Shown here piece after piece: positions 16,701 through 23,895 of a stretch of 36,680 nucleotides of DNA. How positions within the stretch are numbered: position 1 is the first letter of the stretch; each line of letters starts with the position of its first letter. The DNA is from Flavobacterium sp. UGB4466 (GTDB lineage: Bacteria; Bacteroidota; Bacteroidia; Flavobacteriales; Flavobacteriaceae). Under the pieces are notes generated by a model. That model did not search any database. It saw nothing but the letters and a program-made list of their open reading frames with translations, and was not told where the DNA came from. Location: NCBI RefSeq assembly GCF_903469665.1, contig NZ_CAGKLC010000044.1:1-36680 (forward strand), given 5' to 3'. Both the position numbers and the translations under genes were made by a program.

Positions 16701-18116
16701 TCCTTCAATGCCTTCTAAAGACAATATCGGAAGGTATACGATGAGAATAATAATTTGTCCAAATACTGCAGCGTTCATCATCCGCCCTGCCGAACCTGTC
16801 ACTTCCTTATCCATCTCTTCTTGCGAAATAGAATCGATTTCTTTGTACTTTTTGGCGGAATGAATATGATGCAAAATGGCTTCCACAATAATCACCGCAC
16901 CATCGACGATTAATCCAAAATCAAGCGCACCCAAGCTCATTAAATTCCCGCTTACACCAAACGTATTCATCATGATAATTGCAAACAGCATGGCCAAAGG
17001 AATTACCGAAGCCACAATAAAACCTGCTCGCAAATTGCCTAAAAAAAGTACCAGTACCAATACTACAATCAAAGCTCCTTCAATAAGATTCTTCTCTACC
17101 GTTCCAATGGCATTATCTACCATTTTAGTCCGATCTAAAAAAGGTTCTATTTTTAAACCTTTGGGTAAGATCTTCTCAATTTCGGCAACCCGTTTTTTAA
17201 CCTTTACGATCACATTATTCGCATTCTCTCCTTTAAGCATCATTACAATTCCACCAACCGACTCACCAATATCGTCTGTCGTTAAGGCTCCGTAGCGTAT
17301 AGCAGAAGACATTTTTACTTCTGCAATATCTTTAATCAGAATCGGAGTTCCGGCCTGTGTATTTTTGACAATAATATTCTGAATGTCTTTTATATTTCGG
17401 GTCAGTCCAACGCTTCGAATGTAAAGTACCGTTGGCCCTTTTTCAATATAAGCTCCACCCGTGTTTTCGTTATTACTGCTCAGTGCTGTAAAAACTTCTT
17501 TAATAGTCAGGTTCTGCGCTTTAAGCCGCGACGGATTAACGGCAACCTCATATTGTTTTAGTTTCCCTCCAAAAGTAGCGACATCAGCAATTCCGGGAGT
17601 TCCCAGAAGCTGTCTTCTTATCGTCCAGTCCTGAATGGTACGCAGGTCTTCCAGAGAATACTTCGTTTCATATCCGGGTTGCGGTTTCAAAACATACTGA
17701 TAAATTTCGCCCAGACCTGTAGTGGCAGGTGCCATTTCAGGAATATTGGCGTTCTCTGCAATTTCTACTTTTTGCAATCGTTCGGCCACCTGCTGACGCG
17801 CCCAATACACATCGGTATCGTCTGCAAAAACAATCGTAACCAACGAAAGTCCAAAACGCGAAATACTGCGGCTTTCTTTCAGCTGTGGTATATTACTAAT
17901 CGCCTGTTCAATTGGAAATGTAATTAAGCGCTCTACATCTTCTGCCCCCAAAGACGGAGCAGTTGTAATAATTTGTACCTGATTGTTGGTGATGTCAGGA
18001 ACCGCATCAATGGGTAAACGGGTTACTTCAAACACGCCATAGATAATCCATAGCAACGTGAAGATCCCAATTACCAGTTTATTTTTAACGGAGAACTGTA
18101 TGATCTTATTAAGCAT
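13737..18116 (-). CDS. CusA/CzcA-type heavy-metal RND pump fused to a TolC-type outer membrane factor
   Basis: The 1459-residue product joins two complete pump parts. Residues 1-1048 are a heavy-metal RND transporter starting MLNKIIQFSVKNKLVIG. The metal-type proton relay DFGLIVDGAVIIVE in the fourth membrane helix gives Asp399, Asp405 and Glu412. Residues from 1049 (Met codon ending at 14972) read MDKLTLLVLALFLTASVQAQ, a complete signal peptide, followed by a 390-residue TolC-like protein with paired helical repeats. The reading frame crosses the junction with no stop. The RND part is of the HME class that exports Cu, Ag, Co, Zn or Cd, and the metal cannot be assigned. It is the second gene of the operon, 83 bp after the small exported protein gene. 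Signal peptidase could separate the halves after export. A second start at 14972 is another possibility. Confidence 0.95.
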   Translation of the reverse strand: MLNKIIQFSVKNKLVIGIFTLLWIIYGVFEVTRLPIDAVPDITNNQVQIITTAPSLGAEDVERLITFPIEQAISNIPQLKESRSISRFGLSLVTIVFADDTDVYWARQQVAERLQKVEIAENANIPEMAPATTGLGEIYQYVLKPQPGYETKYSLEDLRTIQDWTIRRQLLGTPGIADVATFGGKLKQYEVAVNPSRLKAQNLTIKEVFTALSSNNENTGGAYIEKGPTVLYIRSVGLTRNIKDIQNIIVKNTQAGTPILIKDIAEVKMSSAIRYGALTTDDIGESVGGIVMMLKGENANNVIVKVKKRVAEIEKILPKGLKIEPFLDRTKMVDNAIGTVEKNLIEGALIVVLVLVLFLGNLRAGFIVASVIPLAMLFAIIMMNTFGVSGNLMSLGALDFGLIVDGAVIIVEAILHHIHSAKKYKEIDSISQEEMDKEVTGSAGRMMNAAVFGQIIILIVYLPILSLEGIEGKMFKPMAQTVAFAILGAFILSLTYVPMVSSLFISKKISHKPNLSDRIMIKLESYYERVLSRALQVRKGIVISAFVLFGMALLLFNRMGGEFIPQLEEGDFAVETRLLLGTNLSTTTATIEKISTALKNTYPEVEKVVSRIGSAEIPTDPMPIEGGDMIIVLKDKSEWTSASSFPELADKMTQTVKEVAPGVTTGFQFPVQMRFNELMTGAKQDLVCKIYGEDLDKLAKYAEQLGAISTTVEGATDLYVEKVTGMPQIVIDYDWAEMAKYGIYVSDINQTVNAAFAGAVAGSIYEGEKKFDMVVRVEANGRKDIEDVRNLLIATRSGMQIPLYQVASVKEVEGPNQIQREDAKRRIIVGFNVRGRDVESIVEELQKKVNSQIKFDPGYYITYGGTFENLQQAKSRLGIAVPAALFMILALLYFAFRSFKEGIIIFTAIPLSAIGGVFGLALRDMPFSISAGVGFIALFGVAVLNGIVLISEFNRIQKQGEIIDPLQIIITGTKNRLRPVLMTAAVASLGFLPMALSNGAGAEVQRPLATVVIGGLITATLLTLFVLPAIYLMTYHTKVFSKKNKKHKMDKLTLLVLALFLTASVQAQDAPISLEESLSIAMQHNRRIKSSQLNERSKEQLEKAAFDIPKTAFTADYGQFNSAVNDTRFGISQTFAFPTVYANQKKVLREHLNAAKAESQLTVQQVKSNVRNLFYDYIWLNSKKELLTYADSIYRLMEQKSELRYKTGETTVLEKTASQSARQFYMNQLAMVNKDIAITLKTFNTVLQDSMVHVPASETVKNDFMVSLHQNKDTAELPQVQLSMYEAEAAKWKWRTEQSKILPDITVGYNNLSIIGTQTNTVGKDVYYSGSQRFNYVNFGLSVPLFFGSQSARNKAAKVDYEAYKIQAETTKIELRTEIVNAVNEIEKYKESLSYYENEGLKNATIIIDTANSQLENGDIDYLQWVLVVNQAITIKNEYLDRINDYNKAVIDWQTLNNL

Positions 18117-18199
18117 AATTTAATTTATTTGAATATAGTAATGCCAGGGCTAAAACATCAAAAATGTCTTAACCACAATAAAAATTCTATAATATGAAA

Positions 18200-18577
18200 T
18201 TAGGCTATAGGAGGACGAAATACCGAAAACAAGGAAGGATTTGAATACAAATCTGAGGTATAAGGAATTGTATCCGATTGTGAAAATCCAACGGTAAAAG
18301 GAATGTAAAATACGGGCTTGTCCTGCGGAACAAACACCAGCTGTACGTAAGGTCCGGATATGTTCTTAAACGGAAGCTGCATATCACGATCAGAATCATT
18401 GTCTTTTAAATCTTCTCCCCAGTAATGCATTTCCAAAAAATCAAAAAAACTGATATCATGTCTTTGCTGATGTTCCTTAAAATGCTCCAGCAATATCGGC
18501 AATTTATAAAACTGCTGAAAGAACCCAATATTGGATACAATTAAAAAGATGAAGAGAGATATAATGATTTTTCGCAC
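18200..18577 (-). CDS. Small exported protein encoded upstream of the metal efflux pump
   Basis: The 125-residue protein begins at a GTG codon (18575-18577), and no ATG lies near. An N-terminal hydrophobic segment (about 4-20, IIISLFIFLIVSNIGFF) is a signal peptide or anchor. The remainder carries HFKEHQQRHDISFFDFLEMHY, a run with five His, followed by an acid-rich stretch (GEDLKDNDSDRD) and LPFK. I recall similar short proteins ahead of CusA genes in Bacteroidota, but no function is established. His, Asp and Glu clusters suggest a periplasmic metal-binding or sensing role, which is an inference. The start lies 5 bp from a TAAATTTG sequence (18589-18582, minus strand). If this is the -7 element, the message would be nearly leaderless. 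Confidence 0.7.
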   Translation of the reverse strand: MRKIIISLFIFLIVSNIGFFQQFYKLPILLEHFKEHQQRHDISFFDFLEMHYWGEDLKDNDSDRDMQLPFKNISGPYVQLVFVPQDKPVFYIPFTVGFSQSDTIPYTSDLYSNPSLFSVFRPPIA

Positions 18578-19163
18578 CTCACAAATTTAAACGATGTCAC
18601 AAAATAATTTTACACTTACAACAAGAAGCTACTAACTTTTATGGTTTTACTTGTTTATGGCAATAAAAATTGTAATTATCACATTCAAAACTAAAAATTA
18701 AAACTTTTTATCTAATCTAAAAGTTAATTTAGAACAACTATTCTCAATTCAAAATTAAATTGATCCATCCTAAGGCATTTTTACTCAAAAAAGAGCTTCA
18801 AAATTCTAAAATTCCGACCCCTTTTCTATTTCAAAATGGACGAGAATACTTCCATTAAAATTTTGCTAAAAACTTCCTAAAAGCAGGCTAAATGCTCCTT
18901 CCCTGCTGACCTCCTTTCATTGTTCAACTTCTTGTAAGAATACAAAATAAAACCAGTATTCTTATCTCTCTTTTTATCTGTAAAAATTACACGTAACTTC
19001 TTTTTTACAATTTAATAATAGCTGTAAAAAGACTTTAAACACCAAAACACAAAAAACTAATAATCAGTTGATTAAATAATAAAAACTAAAGAAATTCAAA
19101 ACCAAGTGTACGTTCATTCGTATAAATTTTAAAAAAAACATTTTTTTCTACCAGATTAATTTA

Positions 19164-19171
19164 TACTTTTG
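19164..19171 (+). promoter_or_regulatory. Predicted -7 element of the siderophore operon promoter
   Basis: TACTTTTG fits the Bacteroidota consensus TAnnTTTG exactly. It lies about 100 bp before the first gene and 9 bp before the 9-7-9 palindrome. The -33 region (around 19137-19147) is a T-run rather than a clear TTTG. Confidence 0.55.
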
Positions 19172-19180
19172 CTACTCACT

Positions 19181-19205
19181 ATTCTTATTCATTCTAAATA
19201 AGAAT
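19181..19205. promoter_or_regulatory. Candidate iron-responsive (Fur-like) operator of the siderophore operon
   Basis: ATTCTTATT (19181-19189) and AATAAGAAT (19197-19205) form a perfect 9-7-9 inverted repeat just after the predicted promoter, where a bound repressor would block transcription. Within it, ATTCTAAATAAGAAT (19191-19205) is repeated exactly, in inverted orientation, at the siderophore receptor promoter (33170-33184), and nearly so at 33481-33495. Fur control of such operons is well known. Binding by Fur is inferred. Confidence 0.65.
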
Positions 19206-19272
19206 TACTTACAAATTTATTTTTATTTGGCCAAAATAAAAAAGAATTTTCTTAGAAAAATTTCCAAAATAA

Positions 19273-19905
19273 ATGAAAATTAAGAACAACCCCAGTAAAA
19301 TCAAGCTATCAGACTCTTCTTATAAATTAAACAAAATTTCGAAGAACATCCGTAACAGGAGAAGCGTCTACGCCAATCAGTTTATCAAGGGAGAATTACC
19401 GGATCAATTGCTTGAAGAAATTTTGACGAATGCCACCTGGGCTCCTACCCACAAAATGACAGAGCCTTGGAGGTTTATCGTTTTTAGGGGTAAATATTTG
19501 AAGAAGTACGGCGAATATATGGCTAACTATTACAGAGATTTCTATACTGAATTATCTCCCGAAGATCAAAAAGACAAACTTTCTTATCTCGAAAATTATC
19601 CGCTCAATGCAGCCTGCATGATTGGAGTAGTCATGGTGAAAAACACCAAAATTGACCTGCCTGAATGGGAAGAAATTGCTGCAGTCTCTTCTGCTGTGCA
19701 AAATATTGCGCTTACCTGTCATGCTCATAAAATGGGCAGTTACTGGAGTACCAAAGGAGTAGCTATCGATTATGTGGCAAAATTTGGCCTCTCAGAAAAT
19801 GAAAAATCGCTAGGGCTTCTTTATCTGGGGTATTATCCCGAAGCCTTAAAACCCTCCAAAAAAAAGAGAACCCCATTATCTAAAAAAGTCGTTTACCTCG
19901 ACTGA
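19273..19905 (+). CDS. Nitroreductase-family flavoprotein, first gene of the siderophore operon
   Basis: The 210-residue protein belongs to the FMN-dependent nitroreductase family. It has the N-terminal phosphate-binding arginines (NRRSV, 28-32), the FMN pocket segment NATWAPTHKMTEPWRF (53-68), the dimer core NIALTCHAHKMGSYWSTKG and the late GLLYLGYYPE. About 25 lysine-rich residues precede the core. No signal peptide is present, so it acts in the cytoplasm. It is the first gene after the predicted iron-regulated promoter, and the decarboxylase follows after 33 bp. Its role in siderophore metabolism is not known. Reduction of ferric siderophore, or modification of the product, are two options. 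The catalytic substrate cannot be read from the sequence. Confidence 0.88.
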   Translation: MKIKNNPSKIKLSDSSYKLNKISKNIRNRRSVYANQFIKGELPDQLLEEILTNATWAPTHKMTEPWRFIVFRGKYLKKYGEYMANYYRDFYTELSPEDQKDKLSYLENYPLNAACMIGVVMVKNTKIDLPEWEEIAAVSSAVQNIALTCHAHKMGSYWSTKGVAIDYVAKFGLSENEKSLGLLYLGYYPEALKPSKKKRTPLSKKVVYLD

Positions 19906-19938
19906 AAAATAACTTTAACCCCTTAAAACAACTATTTT

Positions 19939-21459
19939 ATGAATACCACATTGATTCGTACAGAAGTCACTGAAAAAGGAGTCCAGCCGGACCAGGATTT
20001 TTACAAAGACATTTTCCATCAAAACTCCGGAACAGAATACGCTCAAGCCATGAAATTAGCACAGGAACGCGTTTCGAATTTCCTAAAAAATAATAAAAAA
20101 CCTTTCAGTGGAATCAAACCTGAAGAAATCCGAGCAAAAGTTGAAGAGATAGATTTTGACACTCCACTACCCGATTACGAAAGTCTGCTGAACGAAGTAG
20201 ACGAGCTTTATGTGAACCACGCTACTGCCTTTCACCTTCCGGAATATATTGCCCACTTAAACTGTCCGGTTGTTATTCCGGCACTAGCGGCAGAAATTCT
20301 GATCAGCGCTATCAACTCCTCACAAGATACTTACGACCAAAGCGCCGGTGGAACGTTTATCGAAAGAAAACTAATTGACTGGACAAGCGAGCAGATTGGC
20401 TATACTCAGGGTGATGGTGTTTTTACAGCCGGAGGCTCTCAAAGTAATTTGATGGGCTTGCTTTTGGCGAGAGATTATTATGCTTTGCAGTATCAAAAAT
20501 GGAATATCAAATTGGAAGGTCTTCCTCCGGATGCACACAAATACAGAATTTTTGTTTCAGACAAGGCGCACTTCAGCAATCATAAAACCACCTGGATTTT
20601 AGGTCTTGGAGAACAGGCAATCGTAAATGTTGGAGTGGATCAAAGATACCGCATGGATCCTGAAAAACTGGAAAAAGCAATCGCCGACGAAATTAGGAGA
20701 GGAAATATTCCAATTGCCATTACCGCAACCGCAGGTACCACCGATTTCGGTAACGTAGATCCCTTGAAGAGCATCGCTGATATCGCCAACCGCTATAATT
20801 TATGGCTTCACGTAGATGCTGCTTATGGATGTGGATTATTACTGACAGAGAAACAAAGGTATTTATTAAACGGTATCGAATTGGCCGATTCTGTAACCAT
20901 CGATTACCACAAATCGTTCTTCCAACCGGTGAGCAGCAGTGCTTTTATTGTAAAAGACAAACTTCAGCTCGACATTATCAAGCATCACGCTGATTATTTG
21001 AATCCAAAAGAACAAAATTACGATGTGCTTCCGGCTCAGGTTAATAAATCGATTGTTCAGACTACACGCCGTTTTGATGCTTTGAAACTTTGGTTTACTC
21101 TTCGTTATATGGGCAAGAAAAAGCTTGGACAATTTACTGAAGCCCTAATCGAAATCACTCAACAAACCGCCGCCTACATTGAAACCGATCCGAATTTTGA
21201 ACTGTTATGCCACTCTGATATTGGTATTTTATTGTTCCGCTATCTGGACGGACCCGTTGAATCAAACTCTTGTGACGTCAACAAATACATTAAAGAGAAA
21301 CTTTTCTATGGCGGCGAAGTACTGGTAGCCAGCACCAAAGTAAATGGAGAATTCTACCTGAAATTCACCATTTTAAATCCTCTTACCACCCTAAATGATA
21401 TTAAAAACATTCTTAACCTCATAAAACAAAACGGAGATGAATACCACAGACTCAACTAA
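19939..21459 (+). CDS. PLP-dependent group II amino acid decarboxylase (DesA/RhbB/Ddc-like)
   Basis: The 506-residue enzyme is a pyridoxal-phosphate decarboxylase of the PF00282 type. Visible landmarks are the substrate-pocket region HLNCPVVIPALAAEI (106-120), AGGSQSNLMG (164-173), the ring-stacking His211 in SDKAHFSNHK, ATAGTTDFGNVDP, Asp293 in HVDAAYG and the PLP lysine Lys325 in DYHKSFFQP. Homologues in siderophore loci decarboxylate lysine (DesA), ornithine or 2,4-diaminobutyrate (RhbB) to give a diamine that is later N-hydroxylated. Which amino acid is used here cannot be told by eye. The 3' end overlaps the next gene by 23 bp, so the two are probably translationally coupled. Confidence 0.93.
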   Translation: MNTTLIRTEVTEKGVQPDQDFYKDIFHQNSGTEYAQAMKLAQERVSNFLKNNKKPFSGIKPEEIRAKVEEIDFDTPLPDYESLLNEVDELYVNHATAFHLPEYIAHLNCPVVIPALAAEILISAINSSQDTYDQSAGGTFIERKLIDWTSEQIGYTQGDGVFTAGGSQSNLMGLLLARDYYALQYQKWNIKLEGLPPDAHKYRIFVSDKAHFSNHKTTWILGLGEQAIVNVGVDQRYRMDPEKLEKAIADEIRRGNIPIAITATAGTTDFGNVDPLKSIADIANRYNLWLHVDAAYGCGLLLTEKQRYLLNGIELADSVTIDYHKSFFQPVSSSAFIVKDKLQLDIIKHHADYLNPKEQNYDVLPAQVNKSIVQTTRRFDALKLWFTLRYMGKKKLGQFTEALIEITQQTAAYIETDPNFELLCHSDIGILLFRYLDGPVESNSCDVNKYIKEKLFYGGEVLVASTKVNGEFYLKFTILNPLTTLNDIKNILNLIKQNGDEYHRLN

Positions 21460-23878
21460 TTTTTACCAACTGGCAGAACAAGTAAACTACAAATCCCTGC
21501 TCAACTGCTATTGCAGAGAATTTAGCAATTGGATCCAATACGAAGGTGTTCCAAAATACGACCCTGCTTTGGCCGAATTTATGAAAACGATCGATCATAG
21601 TTCTTTTCTTAAATTTGATTTCACTGCTATTGGCCAGGAAGTTTTTGCTCCTTTGGTTTATTTTTCTCAAAGTGGCGTACATGCCTTCGGATTTCCCGTA
21701 GTGTCACGCACTATTGCAACAGATACATTCCGAGAAATAAATCCAATCGAATTTACGGAACTTGTTGCAGCTTATTCTAAAACAGAAAACCCTGATATTG
21801 ATCCTGTTCCTACGCAAAAACGTATGCAAAACAGCATCGAAAATCTGGCACTATATCTGGAACATTACAAAAACAGTGACCGTACAGCCAACAATCCGGA
21901 ACAGTCTTTTATAGCTTCTGAACAATCTTTGATCCTGGGGCATACCGTTCATCCGTTGCCAAAAAGCAGAGAAGGATTTACAAAGGACGAATTGGTTCAA
22001 TATTCTCCTGAAACCCAAGGACAATTCCCGCTTCACTATTTCCTGATTCACCCGGAAAATGTAGCCGAAAAAAGTGCCGAAGACTATCTGATCACCGATT
22101 ATCTGAGAAATGAAATTTCAAAGTATGCCAATAAAAATGCCAAAGAATTACTGGATTTTTATTCGCAATACAAAGTAGTACCTGCACACCCTTGGGAAGC
22201 CAACTATCTATTAGAGCAAAAAGAAGTAAAAGAAATGCAATCCAGACAACTGCTTTTCAGTCTGGGGCAATTTGGTCCTTCCTATGCGGCAACCTCATCG
22301 GTTCGTACCGTCTACAATGACGAAAGCGAATGGATGTATAAATTCTCACTGCATGTGAAAATCACCAACTCTTTCCGCGTCAATTACCTACACGAACTTA
22401 ATCGTGGTTATGATGCCGCGCAGTTGATGAAAACAGATTGGGGAAAAGGCATTCAGAAAGACTATCCACAAATTCAGCTGATTACCGATCCTGCATTCAT
22501 CACGGTGGTTTTTGAAGATAAAATTATCGATGGTTTCAGTACTAGTATCCGTCAAAATCCTTTTCATGGAGCCAACGCCAATAAAAATGTGACGCTGGTA
22601 GCTTCTTTGACACAGGATAACATTTTGACTGAGCTGCCAAGAATCGTAACTCTGATTGAAGAATCGGCAAAAAGACAAGACTTAACAGTAGCAGACACTG
22701 CTATTGCCTGGTTCAAACAATACCTGAATATTAGCCTTACGCCTTTAATTGGTATTTTCAACAAATACGGATTTGGATCAGAATTTCACCAACAGAATGT
22801 AATGGTTGAATTCGATGAAAATCTTTTCCCTTCAAAATTCTATTTCAGAGACAATCAGGGATACTTTTTCCGTCAGGGACAAGTAGAAGAACTGGAACGT
22901 TTGATTCCGGAATTTGGAAAAGACAGCCGTTCTTTTATTGCTGAAAAAAGAATTATTGATTTCTGGGGGTACTATTTCTTAATCAATCACTTGCTTGGAA
23001 TTGTGAGTGCTTTGGGTAAAAACAAACTTGCTGACGAAGATACACTGCTTAACCTGATTTACGAAGCTATCAGAAAAGAGGGAGAATCAGATGTAACCGG
23101 TTTAGTTTCACATTTCACCGAAAGTGTCAAATTAATCGTAAAAGGAAATTTACTAACCAGTTTAAACAATATGGATGAGGCCAGTGCACCAAGAACCAAT
23201 CCGGCGGTGTACAAAACTTTCCCAAATCCTTTAAACAGACACTATTTCTCTAAAAAATTAATTCAGCCACAAGCAAACACCACTGTTTTTAGCCGTTATT
23301 TTGAGAAAGAAAATGTAACCATCACCTTGCGTCCGGTAGATGTAGACAAAGATTTGGAGATGCTTCACGAGTGGTTTCACCGCGAACATGCTTTGAAAAT
23401 CTGGCAGATGAACTGGCCAATCCGCGATTTGGAGGTGTTTTACCGCACGTTGCTTCCGGGTGGTCACTCGCACAGTTACATTGGAGAAGCTAATGGTGTT
23501 CCTACTTTTAATATCGAAGTATATTGGGCGAGCCGTGACATTGTGGGAGAATACTATGACGTACTTCCGTCTGATTATGGAACGCACCAGTTTATCGCGC
23601 CAACCGATCCGAAACTGAAATACGGCTCTCCGGCAACTCAGTCTATGATGGATTTTGTATTGAGCGAATCAAAAGTAGGCAAAATGGTAGGTGAAGGTTC
23701 TGTAGATTCTATCGCTTCGATGATGAACAAAGCTCACGTTGGATTTAAAATTCAGAAAGTAATCGAAATGCCTCATAAAAAAGCCAATCTGAACTTTTGT
23801 TACCGAGAATGGTACTGGGCTAAATTCCCGGCTGCCGAAGAGTTTCAAAAAAATATCGTTTCAGCCCCACAAGTTTAA
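21437..23878 (+). CDS. IucA/IucC siderophore synthetase fused to a GNAT acyltransferase domain
   Basis: The 813-residue protein combines two siderophore enzymes. Residues about 160-590 are an NIS synthetase: GHTVHPLPKSREGF (169-181), PAHPWEANY (249-257), SSVRTVYN (287-294), YKFSLHVKITNSFRVN (301-316) and EFHQQNVMVEFD (449-460). This class joins a carboxylate to an amine or hydroxamate with ATP. Residues about 626-795 are an AlcB/IucB/MbtK-like GNAT domain (ITLRPVDVDKDLEMLHEWF, then FNIEVYWASRDIVGEYYDVL), which acylates N-hydroxylated amines. In rhizobactin and aerobactin systems these are separate proteins. A short linker (about 591-625) joins them. The start ATG lies 23 bp inside the decarboxylase gene, and no other Met occurs for 48 residues. 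The fusion would couple acylation and condensation. Confidence 0.93.
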   Translation: MNTTDSTNFYQLAEQVNYKSLLNCYCREFSNWIQYEGVPKYDPALAEFMKTIDHSSFLKFDFTAIGQEVFAPLVYFSQSGVHAFGFPVVSRTIATDTFREINPIEFTELVAAYSKTENPDIDPVPTQKRMQNSIENLALYLEHYKNSDRTANNPEQSFIASEQSLILGHTVHPLPKSREGFTKDELVQYSPETQGQFPLHYFLIHPENVAEKSAEDYLITDYLRNEISKYANKNAKELLDFYSQYKVVPAHPWEANYLLEQKEVKEMQSRQLLFSLGQFGPSYAATSSVRTVYNDESEWMYKFSLHVKITNSFRVNYLHELNRGYDAAQLMKTDWGKGIQKDYPQIQLITDPAFITVVFEDKIIDGFSTSIRQNPFHGANANKNVTLVASLTQDNILTELPRIVTLIEESAKRQDLTVADTAIAWFKQYLNISLTPLIGIFNKYGFGSEFHQQNVMVEFDENLFPSKFYFRDNQGYFFRQGQVEELERLIPEFGKDSRSFIAEKRIIDFWGYYFLINHLLGIVSALGKNKLADEDTLLNLIYEAIRKEGESDVTGLVSHFTESVKLIVKGNLLTSLNNMDEASAPRTNPAVYKTFPNPLNRHYFSKKLIQPQANTTVFSRYFEKENVTITLRPVDVDKDLEMLHEWFHREHALKIWQMNWPIRDLEVFYRTLLPGGHSHSYIGEANGVPTFNIEVYWASRDIVGEYYDVLPSDYGTHQFIAPTDPKLKYGSPATQSMMDFVLSESKVGKMVGEGSVDSIASMMNKAHVGFKIQKVIEMPHKKANLNFCYREWYWAKFPAAEEFQKNIVSAPQV

Positions 23879-23895
23879 TTCATAAAATAACCACA

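Larger units (their letters stand above)
18578..19272. other. AT-rich divergent promoter region between efflux and siderophore operons
   Basis: This 695-bp stretch is very AT-rich and holds no gene. The minus-strand efflux operon and the plus-strand siderophore operon both start from it. The only clear signals are the TAAATTTG next to the efflux start and the promoter and operator at 19164-19205, listed separately. Confidence 0.7.

Noticed and set aside
15250..17927. Several plus-strand frames opposite the RND pump
   Set aside because: Shadow frames of the conserved CusA coding sequence, with no independent support.
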